Assembly: GCA_008360975.2 (NCBI GenBank)
Contig: CM039210.1
Coordinates: forward strand, 22,901,007 to 22,965,006
DNA from: Lichenostomus cassidix
Taxonomy: Eukaryota; Chordata; Aves; Passeriformes; Meliphagidae
Direction of reading: 5' to 3'
Length of the DNA: 64,000 bases
Each line of letters starts with the position of its first letter. Within the stretch, counting starts at the first letter, position 1. Shown piece by piece: positions 41,715 to 53,094 of the stretch. Below the pieces are notes generated by a model that had not been told where the DNA came from, did not search any database, and worked only from the letters and a program-made list of their open reading frames with translations. The position numbers and the translations under genes are program-made.

Positions 41715-42232
41715 TGATGCCTTAAATTGCTAGGAAAAATTTTAGACGCAGACACACAGTATGGGATAGGGGTTTTACCTTGGTTTAATAGGATCCCAGA
41801 TGCGCACCGACGAACAATCCAGCTCCAAAGGCCAGCCCAAAAAGCCCCCCCCCCGTATACAATTTATGGACAGCCTAGATTAGAATATCTATCTAAAAGT
41901 CTCCAATAAGAAGTCTAACACATGAAGTAACTGCCCCCTTATTAAAATCGCCCTCCCCCCAAAAGATTGCTACTTAGTTTACAAAAAACATGTCTCAGTG
42001 GTGGGGGCCCTCTTCAAGGTTGTGCGTCATGCTTTTGAGATTGAGGGTTTGTTTCGTCTTCCCAAAGGATTCTGAGCAGGGCAAGGGGTACTAGGGTGAT
42101 AGAATGCAGGGTTAAGATACAGGGAGTAAAAAGTACAGGAACGGGGAAGGGTAAAAGGTTATATATAAAGGATATATATATAAAGAGAGTATAAAAGTAA
42201 AATAAAAAAATCCAAAAACCCATCAGGCATCA
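41715..42232 (-). repeat. G2 5' LTR
   Basis: 518 bp, identical by eye to 34,761-35,278, followed by AAGA. Confidence 0.96.
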
Positions 42233-42236
42233 AAGA

Positions 42237-42274
42237 CACCTTGCTGATTTTTTGGGCTAAGCTAATCCACCGCA
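42237..42274 (+). repeat. repeat M copy 1, end
   Basis: GGGCTAAGCTAATCCACC matches the end of copy 2, proving that G2 inserted into M. Confidence 0.75.
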
Positions 42275-42770
42275 CTGCAGGAACGCACTGCGATTTCTGC
42301 CTCAACTGCGGAGTTTCTGCCACTTTTTGCTTGCTATCCCAGCCAGCCCTGCTGGTCCAGGTTGCTGCTTTTGAGCTCCCTGCACCCCATCTTGCTGCCC
42401 AGCTCTTCTACCATTATCCACGTGAGACATGGAGCCGACCTTGCGTCACAGAGCCCCCTGCAGCTGAGCGGGAGTCCAACAGCGCCCCTGCTGGCTTTTA
42501 CTGTAACTGCACCAAAGGGGAAAGTGCCTGGTAGCCCAGAGAAAACTGCTACCGAGTTTTCTGGTTTTTGTTCTTTTTTGCTACTGTTGTTGTTGCTTGT
42601 TTGCCTCATTATAGATGCTAGTAAATAACTGTTATTCCTTTTCTCATATCTTTGCCTGAAAGCCCTTGATTTCAAAGTTATAATAATTTGGATGGAAGGG
42701 GGGTCATATTCTCTATTCTAAGGGAGGTTCCCACCTTCCTTAACAGACACCTGCCTTTCAAACCACGACA
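42275..42770 (+). repeat. class III LTR fragment, plus orientation
   Basis: Ends CTTTCAAACCACGACA, the plus-strand form of the L1 LTR end, and contains the TTGTTGCTTGTTT and GATGCTAGTAAATAACTG stretches of that family. Diverged and truncated at its start. Confidence 0.7.
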
Positions 42771-43055
42771 AACTGGATGAATAGTCTAACCCTGAGGCTA
42801 CAATAAAATACAGTTAAAAATACAATTAAAAAAATTCCCCAAACTAAAATAAGAAAAGAGAGAAAGCCTGCTGCAGCACCCTAACACAAGGATGTCATCT
42901 CTGTAATACCAAACTGCACCCTGAGGTTTAGGGCAGATGGACACTGCTGCAGGTCCCTGGGACTGTGTTATGAATGGAGATGAGAGCTTAGACAAGTCCT
43001 GCCTTTGGCTCAGATTTCTGGCAGTAGCTCTGTTTAGGGCGGCCAGCACCCCAAA
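42771..43055 (-). other. unassigned 285-bp segment with an 83-codon frame
   Basis: A minus-strand frame (42,798-43,049) ends in a hydrophobic Cys/Phe-rich tail, somewhat like an envelope membrane anchor. I do not recognise it. It may be a piece of env between LTR fragments or chance. Confidence 0.3.
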
Positions 43056-43363
43056 TGTCTCTTGTTAGCAAGTTCTTTAATAATGGCCAATTAGGTCTAT
43101 TACAAAATGATTTATTTATTTAATAGACACAAAATTAACAGGCATAAGACTTTTAAACAGACTATTTACTACACAGGAATAAAACAAAAAGAACTACTAG
43201 TAGATAAAATGCAGTGCACGATAAAGGTACCTATATTACAGCTAACAAAGAAATAGTATAGATTAGGATTCAATGCAGCTTTCCACCAGATTGATGATGG
43301 GGTACACATTTCACTCAATTCCCTGGGAAAATAACTGCAAAGTTCGCATCCGAACTTGGGGGA
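43056..43363 (-). repeat. LTR-like element Y fragment
   Basis: Similar to 3580-4334, including ATTCCCTGGGAAAATAACTG near 43,316. It is cut at 43,363 by the next LTR. Confidence 0.5.
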
Positions 43364-43706
43364 TGTCGGTGATTGATACGGGTACTGAGCCTGGTTCATG
43401 CAAAGTCCCATTTATTGTACAGAGCACGTCTTTTTATACTGTTACAAACTATAGCTTAGCTGTTACAAGAACTGTGGTTTCCAGGGTTGCATGTTTTACT
43501 TTTCTTAAAGGCTACTAATCACCGTCATCTCACTTAACCTCTTCTATAAACTACTTATGCATAAGGTAAACACAAACTTGTCTTACTCTTTGTCTCAGCC
43601 TCCGCTAGGGATGATTCAGTTTATGTCTCTTAATGTTTCACATTAACTGATAACAAAAGACTTCTGCAGCCCTCCAACCCTGCAGCTCCACCCTGAACTC
43701 CCACAT
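43364..43706 (-). repeat. class II 3' LTR (type X) with polypurine tract
   Basis: Minus strand TGTGGGAGTTCAG to CACCGACA, with TATAAAAA near 43,436 and AATAAA near 43,412. The adjacent AGAAAGGGGAAGA (43,707-43,719) is a polypurine tract. Related to the LTR at 58,562. Probably belongs to a betaretrovirus-like provirus such as B3. Confidence 0.8.
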
Positions 43707-43762
43707 CTTCCCCTTTCTGTTCAACAATCAAAATCTGCTTAATAGTTTTGTTAACTATACAC

Positions 43763-45002
43763 TGCTGTGGTGGTTTTGCTTAGCCCAGACCATTGGCAAG
43801 GTATCTTTGACATCTAAGAGAGATTTAAACCACTCACAAGCTGTTATAGTAGGCCTGAGGAAGCATCTGAGGGGAGGGAGTGGCACAAAGATGGCTCCTG
43901 TGTGTCCTGAGTAAAAGTTCTGGAAGATTTTCATCAAGTCCAGCAGAGCCAATCTCTGATGGCTCTGAAGGTGATGGACATGCTGTCGGCCAAGCGTGGG
44001 CCAATTAAAGGTTCTAGTTACTCCTCTGTGAAAACATATTTAAGAAGAAATCAAAACAAAAGTAGGCACACACTTCTTTGTAGTTAGAGGAGGAGGAGGA
44101 GAAGGTGGAGGTAAAAATATGTGAAGGGAGAACAACATGGAGACACCAAGGTCAGTGGAGAAGGTGGGGGAGGAGGTGGTCCAGGCACCAGAGCTGAAAA
44201 CCCTCTGCTAGTTATGGTGAAGACCATGGGGGGAGCAGGTGGTCCCCCTGCAGCCCATGGAGTAGACAAGGATGCAGAAATCCCCCCCCCAGCCCACGCC
44301 AGAGGAGCAGGTGGATGCCTGGAAAAAGCTGTGATCCACTGGGAGTCTCATATAAAGAGTTAAAGTTGCAAAGGACTTGCAAGGGAGAGAAAGGCCTTGC
44401 TCCTGGGATGGAAGCAGCCTGGCCTCGGCTCGGGAGAGTCTGCACCTTATGGAAGAGAGAACCCCTTACCCTGCTCCCTGCCCGTGTTGTTAGTTTGGAA
44501 AGGGGGGGGGGTGAACAGAGAAACAGCTTCTTAAGAGGGAGGGGGTGAGAACAGAGAAACTGTCTAGAGAGAGAGATAAGTAGAGATAAACAGTATTTGT
44601 AGTAGAAGAATTGTGGTGATGAATAGATTTATGGACCTGCTCTATGGACTAAGAAAATACCCCACACCCTGCCCCCCTACCCGAGCTGTTGGTTAGAAGG
44701 AGGAAGAGGGGTGAATAGAAAATGGGTTCGTAAGTGGGAGGGGGATGAGTGAACAAATGGTGTATGAAAAGTTTATTTTTACCTCTCATTTATCCTCCAA
44801 CTCTGTTAGATAATTAAGTCCCTTTGCAACTTTAAGTTTGAAGCCTGCTTGCCCTTTTCTTCCATGTGTCCTCCTACCAGTGTCCTATCTCACTTAACTC
44901 ATGAGATTGGTGTGTGTTTAACAGTTTTTTTTCCTCTCTCCTGCACGTTTGTGGCAGGAGAGAGCCAGGGTGCCTGGCATTTAGTCAGGGTCAAACCCTG
45001 AC
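43763..45002 (-). repeat. LTR-like repeat M, copy 2
   Basis: Minus strand starts TGTCAGGGTTTGACCC and ends near CCACCACAGCA, about 1.24 kb. Inverted relative to copy 1 (33,530-34,760). No TSD is visible. No gene seen. Confidence 0.7.
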
Positions 45003-45140
45003 ATCTGCAAACATTGTAATAAACAAGGTACACAAATTAATATACACAATATGACTCCTATAACATATATTCCTGTTTTTATCAAATTCTTGAGCTGCCC
45101 ACAGTCCAACCCATGACAATCCCAGTCGTCGTTTTCTCAG
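45003..45140 (-). pseudogene. env: env transmembrane tail fragment
   Basis: The minus strand encodes a short hydrophobic membrane anchor followed by a Cys-rich tail (CVPCLLQC) typical of betaretroviral transmembrane subunits. It ends at repeat M. Confidence 0.55.
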
Positions 45141-45161
45141 CTTGACTTCAGGGGGAAGGTT

Positions 45162-45275
45162 GTGATGCCTGATGGGTTTTTGTCCTTTCTCTTTATACTT
45201 TTTATACCCTTTTTATATATTTATATATATATATTTTATATATTTATACATATTTCTCTCTGCAGCACTTAAGTC
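45162..45275 (+). repeat. gamma-type LTR start fragment
   Basis: TGATGCCTGATGGGTTTTTG matches the start of the G2 LTR (read on the opposite strand), preceded by a polypurine-like AGGGGGAAGG. It decays into an AT-rich TATA microsatellite. Confidence 0.6.
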
Positions 45276-45276
45276 C

Positions 45277-45424
45277 CATGGGGCTCACCAACAGAGGCTC
45301 AGCTCAGCATCTTACCACTCCTGACACAGGGCACCATTTGTCGTTGTTTGATATGGGTACTGAGCCTGGTTCATGCAAAGTCCCATTTATTGTACAGAGC
45401 ATGTCTTTTTATACTGTCTGTGTT
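45277..45424 (-). repeat. type X LTR R-U5 fragment with leader
   Basis: 45,341-45,420 matches the R-U5 part of the LTR at 43,364 (GCATGAACCAGGCTCAGTACC). It is followed on the minus strand by a primer-like TGGTGCCCTGTGTCAGG and a leader sharing GGACTTAAGTGCTGC with the B3 leader near 49,444. Confidence 0.6.
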
Positions 45425-46413
45425 TGATGTCTTTGTTTTTCTCGCCTCGGTCATCTTCAGGTGGCATTCGTCCTTCTCTGTATGGGCGAATGTTTTTTGC
45501 AGGGATCCACTTGGGTCCTGTATCTGTGGAAACACAAGCATAGCTTCTTTCCCATGTAATAAGAGGAAAAGTTCCAATTATTTTGCCTGATTCTAAGTCC
45601 TTTACCAGGACCGGAGCTTTAATTTCAGTGACTGCTGCACTTTGTCAAAATGCTGCATTTTGCATGGAGTTTTGGTGTCTGAATACCAATTAAAAAAATT
45701 GAAAACATATAAGGCTTTGTGTAGCCTATCCTGGGGTGTTGCACCCTCCATTCCCCCATTTTGTTGCCCCAATAAGCATTTAATTGTGCTGTGAGCTCGC
45801 TCAATGAGGGCCTGTCCTGTAGAGGAATGAGAAATGGGTTAGCAATCTCCTGCAAAACTGCAGATTTGGCTCTTTCAACAATTCCTGCAACATAAAAGAG
45901 TCTGTGATAGGGTTAAAGGGAGAGTCCCATTTTTCAAAAACACATACCGACAGCTGCCAATTCTACAATTTGAGGTGAACCTGAAACAATGGCAACATCT
46001 GATGTCCACTGATGGGTGTCTGGGTCCATCCACAAAAGCACCGATTTGTGTTAATCCTGACCAATCAGTGAAGACCCTCAGGGCTTGCAAAGGAACTTCA
46101 GATCATTTAGGTGTGGCTAATAGTTTGAATGAAGCAGTTAGCAAGCAGTGTGCATGCGAGTGTGGAGCGATCTGACCTGCAAAATCAGATAAAGCCATTT
46201 GTAAAACATCTGAATTTTGTAGCAACCACTGCAGGTAGGGTGAAACCACAGGCAAACATATCTGCATAAAATCCTGCCTTGCTAAAGCAAAAAGGCGGTT
46301 CTGCACTCTAATAATCAAAATGGCAAACATTTCATGCTGTGTGGCAATAGTTTTTGTCATTTGATGTGGTAAACAAACCATTCAATAATTAGCAGAGGGT
46401 CTGGCGCAGAAAG
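45425..46413 (-). pseudogene. pol: B3 RNase H and integrase remnants
   Basis: Minus-strand frames show RNase H motifs FTDWSG, IVELAAV and ITDSFYVAG (about 45,890-46,060) and the pol connection (46,103-46,381). The integrase C-terminal domain (IGTFPLITW, YACVSTDTG) lies near 45,480-45,590. Integrase zinc and core domains are missing between them. The frame changes several times. Confidence 0.78.
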
Positions 46414-46417
46414 ATCC

Positions 46418-47070
46418 TGATTTAGGGTAAGCTAGAAATTTATTAATTTAAGAGAACTAGAAGCTGGATAATAATAATAATAATTTTTGAACTGATTTAG
46501 AAGGACAGAGATTGGATAATGATTTACTAAGATTTGCCTGCTGAAGACAATTTATTATTCGCTTAATGATTTTGTGCCTACCTAGTGTTGGGGAGGATAG
46601 AGAGAAGAGAGCCAAATAATTGAGAAAAACTACTGAGTGTGACTGAACATCCTGCCCTCGGCTTGGACCCCAGAACTGGTACAAGTTGGTTCTAAGGCTT
46701 GGACTTGGACCAAGAACCAAGGGAGCATGCGAAAGGGAACAGGGTGAAGAGTTCATCGTGAGGAAGACTACTGACTTCACCCGCATTAATCATTCGGGAC
46801 CCTTGCCCACAATTAATCTGTGAAACTGCGCTTGCGTGAGCATATTTAAATGAACTTTGAACTCATTATAATACAAAGCGGGGATAGGTAATGAATATGT
46901 ATAGGGGCTTTGTGTAACTTTATGCATATGTAACCTATAACCTAATATAAACCAAGTGAAGTGCTGCTGATGGTGTGCATGCTTTTGGAGGGGCTACCCC
47001 CCATGCACCCCAGCTGGAATAAACACATACCTACTTCATAACTGAGTTGTGGAGTCTATCCCGCACCTCA
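46418..47070 (+). repeat. solo LTR with 4-bp duplication in B3 pol
   Basis: 653 bp, TGATTTAGGG to CCCGCACCTCA, flanked by ATCC (46,414-46,417 and 47,071-47,074). AATAAA near 47,019. A 4-bp duplication fits a class I element. Confidence 0.85.
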
Positions 47071-47074
47071 ATCC

Positions 47075-48076
47075 CCTTGGTAAATTAAGGCATATGGCTG
47101 TTTTGCTGGATTAAAAAGAATTAGGCAAAAAGTTAGTTCTGGAGCATATTGAGATGCCTGCCTTTTCTGCAAAGCATCAGTGACCTTTTGCAGGGTTTCA
47201 GTGGCCTCCTGTGTCACTGTGCCGGGTGACAACAAATTAGGGTCCCCTTTCAGCAAGGCAAAAAGAGGGGCTAGCTCTGCATTGTAAATGCCTAATAGAG
47301 GACGTACCCAGTTAATAGTCCCCAATAATTTTTGTGCATCATGAAGTGTAGAAATTTTTGACTGTAATTTCAATGTTTGAGGATGAATGGTCTGGGATCT
47401 GATGTGCCAGCCCAGATATTGCCAAGGGGGTTGCTTTTGAATTTTTTCTGGGGCTATATACAGTCCCGCTTTGTTTACGGCATCTGTGGTAAGGGCTCGG
47501 GCTTCCTCCATGAGTTGAGGGCTTTCAGCTGCAATTAAAAGATCATCCATGTGATGGTAAATTAATACGCCTGGTACTTTTTGACGTACTGGACTTAAAA
47601 CGTGCTACAAATTGCTGACAAATGGTTGGGCTATTTTTCATCCCTTGGGGTAGCATTACCCAGTGAAATCTCTTCAAGGGGGCTTGCATGTTTGTGCTAG
47701 GAACTGAAAAGGCAAATTTAGGGGCATCAGTGGGATGCAAAGGAATAGTAAAAAACCAATCTTTTAAATCAATGACTGTTAAAGCCCAATCTCGTGGGAT
47801 CATTGTGGGGGAAGGGAGTCCTGGCTGTAAAGCTCCCATATCCTCCATGGCATCATTAATTTTTCTCAAATAATGGAGTAAGCGCCACTTACCTGTTTGT
47901 TTTTGTATTACAAAAATAGGAGAATTCCAGGGACTTGTTGAATGAACAATATGTCCTTTTTGTAACTGGTCTTCCACTAATTCTTCTAGTGCGCGCAGCT
48001 TCTTTTCAGATAGGGGCCATTGATCAACCCAAGTAGGTTTAGTTGTTTTCCATGTTAACTGTGGGGTGGTGTGCAC
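47075..48076 (-). pseudogene. pol: B3 reverse transcriptase
   Basis: Minus-strand frames at 47,543-48,076 and 47,068-47,550 form one RT with a frameshift just before the active site. Motifs: [45 protein letters not shown]. The YMDD tyrosine appears changed to histidine (HMDD). The end is cut by the LTR at 46,418. Confidence 0.88.
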
Positions 48077-48141
48077 TACAATGGCCCCTGCTAAAAATCA
48101 GATTGCAATCTTAGACCGAGCTGAGAGAGGAGATCTCATCC

Positions 48142-48480
48142 CTACAACACTATGGGAACTGCCAAAACAAAAGGTGTGATGTTAACACTGCAGTTATCAG
48201 GACCTATGATTTGTATCATATGTTTACTTTGTTGGCTATTGCTCACTCCACCAATTCCTGAAAGGTTTTGTGAAACGGGAGCTAGAGGCCAATTAGGTGG
48301 CCACTTAGCTTGAGAAATTACAGTAACATCTGCTCCGGTATCTACAATCCCAGTACAAAAGCGTGCATTGGCATATTGGACCCTTTTCTGAGATTTGGTG
48401 TGTCCACCAAATTTCCGGGGCTCCTGTGGAGCCGAATATCCCTTCCCCCCTGTTGAAATCATGCAAGGGTAATGTAGGAG
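48142..48480 (-). pseudogene. pro: B3 protease
   Basis: GIVDTGADVTVIS near 48,330 is the active site. It stops at 48,142 before joining RT. Confidence 0.82.
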
Positions 48481-48489
48481 ATACAGAAA

Positions 48490-48800
48490 AGAAAAGCAGT
48501 TGAGCAATGCAGGACCCTCCAGGTACAGTGCAGGGTGGAAAGGGAGTCTAAGCCATAATCTTGATTTCACCTGTAAAATCAGAATCAATTACTCCAGGGA
48601 GGACAAAAAGACCAGAAAGGGTAACAGATGTCCCTAGCAACAATACACTGCGACCCCCCCCCCCCAGAGGTCCAAATGTCCCAGTTGATAGCAAATGCAC
48701 TTGAGGAGTCTAAAAGTGTTACTGTTGCGGACGTGAGCAGGTCCACACCGGCGCTGCCAGCTGTAGCTGGGCATAAGGCTGAGGCTGGGGTTGAGGAATC
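48490..48800 (-). pseudogene. B3 dUTPase-like domain
   Basis: LPGVIDSDFTGEI at about 48,565-48,604 on the minus strand is a dUTPase motif. The frame is broken by a stretch of Cs near 48,655 and stops. Upstream, the gag end is recombined so that capsid and nucleocapsid are missing. Confidence 0.65.
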
Positions 48801-49373
48801 TCTCCAGCATTTACTTGTACAGGGGACGGGGATATCTGTGTAGTTGTGCGGTGCTGTCCCATGCTCCGCGACCTGTTTCGTGACAATGGTTTTCCTTCAT
48901 CTGGGATCATGTTCCGAATTCACCAACAACATGTGAGGAGGTTTAAGAGTGACCTCCATAGCAGGCAGGTTTTAGGGATCAGGGCGCGCGGGAGCGGAGA
49001 GTACAGGGGGAGTTGGAGAAGGCACAGCATCAGCCACCGCTCCCTCCAAGGAGGGGGAGCTGTTTTTAGAGGCAGCTTTCTCTTTGTTAGTCTTTTCCTG
49101 CGCTTTAATAGCCTCCAGTATAGCCCTCCATGCAGGCAGCATTTGAGCAGCTGCCTCATCTCCTCTCATAGCGCAATCCCACAACTCGTCTCCCGCCTCT
49201 TCCCACACCTCCGATGAAAAAGCGATGCTTGGGTTTAGCTCCGGCACTCTAACAGCTGCCCAACACAGCACATTTATAAGGGATTGGAAAGGCACGGAAT
49301 TTCTATGTTTTTTGATTAAAAGGGACATAGATTCGAAAACATGGCTATCCTCTGAGGACTGTCCTGTCCCCAT
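48801..49373 (-). pseudogene. gag: B3 gag matrix portion
   Basis: The minus-strand ATG at 49,373 begins MGTGQSS, a myristoylation signal. A matrix-like domain continues to about 48,972, with the Pro-rich tail after it. A Pro/Gln-rich frame at 48,719-48,910 is the rest of the spacer. No capsid, major homology region or zinc knuckle exists before the dUTPase, so about 1 kb was deleted. Confidence 0.78.
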
Positions 49374-49486
49374 TGTCCCCCGTGGCTCAGCTTCAACTCT
49401 GAAGGAATCCGTCGTTGGCCAGCTTCCTGCTTCTCTAAGCAGCACTTAAGTCCCAGGCAGGGGAGAGGGAGTGAGTGGCTGTCACA

Positions 49487-49758
49487 TGTCGCTGTTGCAC
49501 CAGTAACAGAGAGAAACTCAGTTAACAGCAACATGATTTTCAAGAGAGAAGGGCCTTATTGTAATTCATGCCTTATATATATACAGATGAGAAGTATATC
49601 TGGATTGGCCAGTGGTCACCTACCCCCTGGGGTGAATGGCCGAGGTGTCTCAACACCCAATTCCAAACATACTCTGTTTTCACAGTCTTTATCTTATGCT
49701 TCCCATACTTAACATGGGAAGGAAAGGTTTCCCAAGAGAGAAGTCCTGTGCAGCCACA
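49487..49758 (-). repeat. A2 3' LTR
   Basis: 272 bp; minus strand TGTGGCTGCACAGG to a diverged CAGCGACA end. TATATATA and AATAAA-like signals; about 90 percent identical to the 5' LTR by eye. Confidence 0.88.
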
Positions 49759-50173
49759 GCACCCCCTTTTTGTTTAAAAACCAAAAGGTATTGCTTGTAA
49801 TCCTCTGCAGGTCCCTTGAAGAAGGGAGAACAAACTCAGCATAAAGGATCTGCTTGGTAATGGCCAGTTACCAAACAGAGCCTAAATTGAATACCGATAA
49901 GGGGTCTGCTCGGTAGTGGCCAGTTACCTAACAGAGCCCAAACCAGATGCTGATTTAAGGTGGACAGAGAGACCCTCCAGCAATACCACGGGTGATACAT
50001 CTATCAAAACCCAATTCTATATCACAGTTCTATCAAAATTAATTCTAAACATAGCTTTCAAAGTCCTTGCTTCTGACTCCAAAATAAAAGAAACTTAAAG
50101 TTCAGTCTCTGCTTGTGGAAGGACCATCTGCCTGCCTGATGGTGGATATCCTGGCCATCATCAGAAGGATCAT
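49759..50173 (-). other. A2 polypurine tract and 3' untranslated region
   Basis: Minus strand AAAAAGGGGGTGC (49,759-49,771) precedes the LTR. The rest matches the A1 3' region, including two related CTGGCCACTACC-type units. No env. Confidence 0.82.
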
Positions 50174-51229
50174 TCAGTTGATGCTCTGCATTCTGGCCAT
50201 CATTTTGATGTTGCCTGTTCTGCCTCTGGTGCCACAGGTCAGAGCGAACGCATTTTGCAGGCAGCCACCGTAACCAGCATCGGTGGAAACGCAAGTGTAC
50301 CCACAACCCCAAGCAATAAGCTCATGTGGGCCTTCCAAGGTGTTAGTAAGTAGGTTCCGAAACCAGACCTTCGCCCAGGGCAAACGCAACTTGCCTGATG
50401 ACTGCAATGAGAGAAAATGGTTCAAAATCACAGGATTATTTGAATTTGGTGGCACTGTGAGGTGATTAATTGTATACAAAGCTTTTTCCAGTCGGCTCTG
50501 TGGGCTTTCTGCATGCATTCCTCCTTTTTGCCTTTCCAAAACATGCTTCAAAGTACCATAAGGGCGTTCGACAATGGCTTGGCCAGTAGGAGAATGCAGA
50601 ATACCAAATTTATGGTCTACACCCCATAGGTGCAAAAACTGCCGCGTCTTCTGCGAGGTGTAGGCAGGACCATTATCGGTTTTCACAGTAGATGGCACTC
50701 CCAGGACCGAGAGCCAATTTCCAATGGGCAACGACATCATGGCCCTTTTCTCCAGTATGAGCAGACCTGTCCCTGTTGAGCCGCTAGCAGAGAAAAGAAC
50801 CCAGTTCTCAGTGGCAAGAAGGAAAAAAGGCCTTTATTGTTTTGATTTCAATATATATATAGTTTTTTCAGAGGTCGCCCAGATTGGTCAGCCTGAGACC
50901 TCCCCCTAGGCCTGATTGGCCAGGTCTGAGCTGTCCAAATCTTGGGACACTGTTTTAAAAAACATCCAAACTTTATCTTTGTTTATGAAACACAAAAAGA
51001 ATTCTCATGGGAAAGACCTGTGCTAGCCACACAGACCCCCACATGGCTGAGGAGAAAGTGTCAATAGACACGTGCACATATTTGAATCAGCCAAACTCAG
51101 GGATGTGCGTCACATCGTTCTGCCAGAGCAGCAAGGCCTTTAGGCCTCTGGGGTTTACCCCTGGTGGCAGAGGTGCAGCGAGTCCGTGGCAATCAGCACA
51201 AGCACTGACAATGTCATGAGCCTCAGTTG
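50174..51229 (-). pseudogene. pol: A2 integrase, split by a solo LTR
   Basis: HHCC region near 51,150-51,260 (HNFFHQSAH; CADCHG). The first aspartate domain (NDVTHIPEFG, with WQTD changed to WQND) ends at 51,087; then a solo LTR. The core continues with KTDNGPAY and the glutamate in AIVERPYG, which is intact, unlike A1. A C-terminal domain follows with LPWAKVWFRN. Confidence 0.85.
50768..51031 (-). repeat. solo LTR in A2 integrase
   Basis: 264 bp, same family as 20,611-20,872, flanked by CAGACC (50,762-50,767 and 51,032-51,037). Minus orientation. Confidence 0.92.
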
Positions 51230-51929
51230 GCATCAATTGAAACTGCCTCTGCAGGGTATGTGCACTCTGATGAAAGAAATTGTGCGATGCCTTGGCTTGT
51301 GCAATTTTGTCAGGCTGAGGTGCCACCCATGCAGGGTTGGCTAGCATGTCAGCCCTGGCATTGCCTTCTGTTAGAAAACCTGGTAATTTGGTGTGGATTC
51401 GAATGTGCAGAATGTAATATGGGTGCACTCGAACTTGAATTGCATTCCACAAAGTTTGCAATAGTGAAAACAGAGCCATATTATTGACTTCCTTTAGAAG
51501 TGAACAATCTAAATGTTTAGTTATATCTGCTACATAAGCAGAGTCAGTGACCAAAATCAAAAGTACCTGAGAGAACCGCTGAAAAGCCATGGCAACTGCT
51601 TTCAATTCAACCAACTGAGCAGAGCCTGTCTCGTGGCCTTTCAGCACTTGCCACTCAGATCCTTCCTTCCAGGTAACAATGGCCTTTCCTGTTTTCCCAG
51701 AACCGTCCGTGAAGATGGTGGGTCCATGAACTGGCACCCGACTGTTCTTGGGCCGCAACGTAAGACTGATTGAATTTGCCAGCTGCAGCAATTTGTGGCT
51801 GGGCAGGTGATAAGCAATCTGCCCTGAGAAACTTTGCAGTGCACTTTGCAAAGGAGCGCTATTAGCAAGGCTCCATTCAAAGTTGTCCCTTGATACTGGA
51901 ACAACAATCGTTGCAGGACCTGCTGCCAT
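51230..51929 (-). pseudogene. pol: A2 connection and RNase H
   Basis: FTDGSG, ELKAV and VTDSAY as in A1; nearly identical to A1 (a few changes in 230 residues). Separated from RT by the same frameshift and in-frame stop as A1. Confidence 0.9.
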
Positions 51930-51964
51930 CTATTGTAAACACCAATAACGGCATTTAGTTATCA

Positions 51965-53094
51965 TCAAGCTATCAACTCGAACAATGTGGGTGCTGTCTT
52001 TTTTGGCTGATGGGGCAAAAAGACCCATTCCAGGATGTGCAAAGGGTCATCCCATTGTTTGTTCCACTGGCCAATGATGCCTGTAGGATGGAGGTCTGGA
52101 GCAGTAATGAAAACAGTGATATCAGAAGAGGGATCTACTCGATAAACCTGATGAGCAGAAACAGCTTGTTGCACCTCATTCAGCACCTGTGGTGCCTCAA
52201 GAGTCAATTGCCAAGGTGATTTTAGATCAGAGTCCCCCTTTAAAATTTTAAAAGGTGGGGAAAGTTGTGCATTGGTTAGTCCCAAATATGGACGTAACCA
52301 GTTGATGATACCCAGCAATTTCTTGGCATCATTCAGGGTCTTAATAGAGTCTGAGAATTGCACCTCTTGATGCTGTATGGTTCGATCCAAAATTTTGACT
52401 CCCAAATATTTCCAAAGAAGTTGTTGTTGAACTTTCTCCGGAGCCACTTGCAACCCATAGGAATGCAGGGCAGTGAGCAATCGAGGCTGTAACCTCTGCA
52501 ACTCATCCTGGGTGGATGCTGCCACCAGGATATCATCCATATAACGGTAGCAGAATGCCTCAGGAAACTGCTCGTAGATTCTGGACAAGGCCTGAGCGAC
52601 ATACCATTGACAGATAGTCAGGCTATTCTTCATGCCCTGAGGCAATAGTTTCCATTGAAATCTCTTTACAGGCTCAGCCTTGTAAATTGCATGCACAGTA
52701 AAGGCAAATTTTTGTCTGTCATTGGGGTGCAAAGGAATTGTGAAAAAGCAGTCCTTCAAATCAATGATCAAAATTTCCCACCCTGCGGGGATCATTGTGG
52801 GTGAGGGCGTGCCAGGCTGCAGTGTCCCCATACTTTCCATCACTGCATTAACTTTCCGGAGATCTTGCAACAGTCTACATTTCCCCGATTTTTTCTTAAT
52901 TACAAAAACGGGGGTATTCCAGGGACTAGTAGGAGTCTCAATGTGTCCCTGCTGTAATTGCTCCTGAACCAGCTGACAAAGGGCGGCTAATTTGTCTTTT
53001 GGCAGGGACCACTGTGGTTTCCATATGGGTGTTTTGGTCAGCCTTCTCAGAGATAGCGTGGAATATGGTGCGCCCTTGCACACAGTGACCCCTA
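51965..53094 (-). pseudogene. pol: A2 reverse transcriptase
   Basis: Long open stretch with [35 protein letters not shown] and YMDD. Intact catalytic residues; the end carries the shared lesion. Confidence 0.9.

Larger units (their letters stand above)
34761..42232 (-). mobile_element. young gammaretroviral provirus G2
   Basis: Flanked by AAGA (34,757-34,760 and 42,233-42,236), 518-bp LTRs that look identical, an exact tRNA-Arg(ACG) primer site, gag, pro, pol, a deleted env and a perfect polypurine tract. The identical LTRs point to recent integration. Defects are two nonsense codons in pol and an internal env deletion. Confidence 0.96.
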
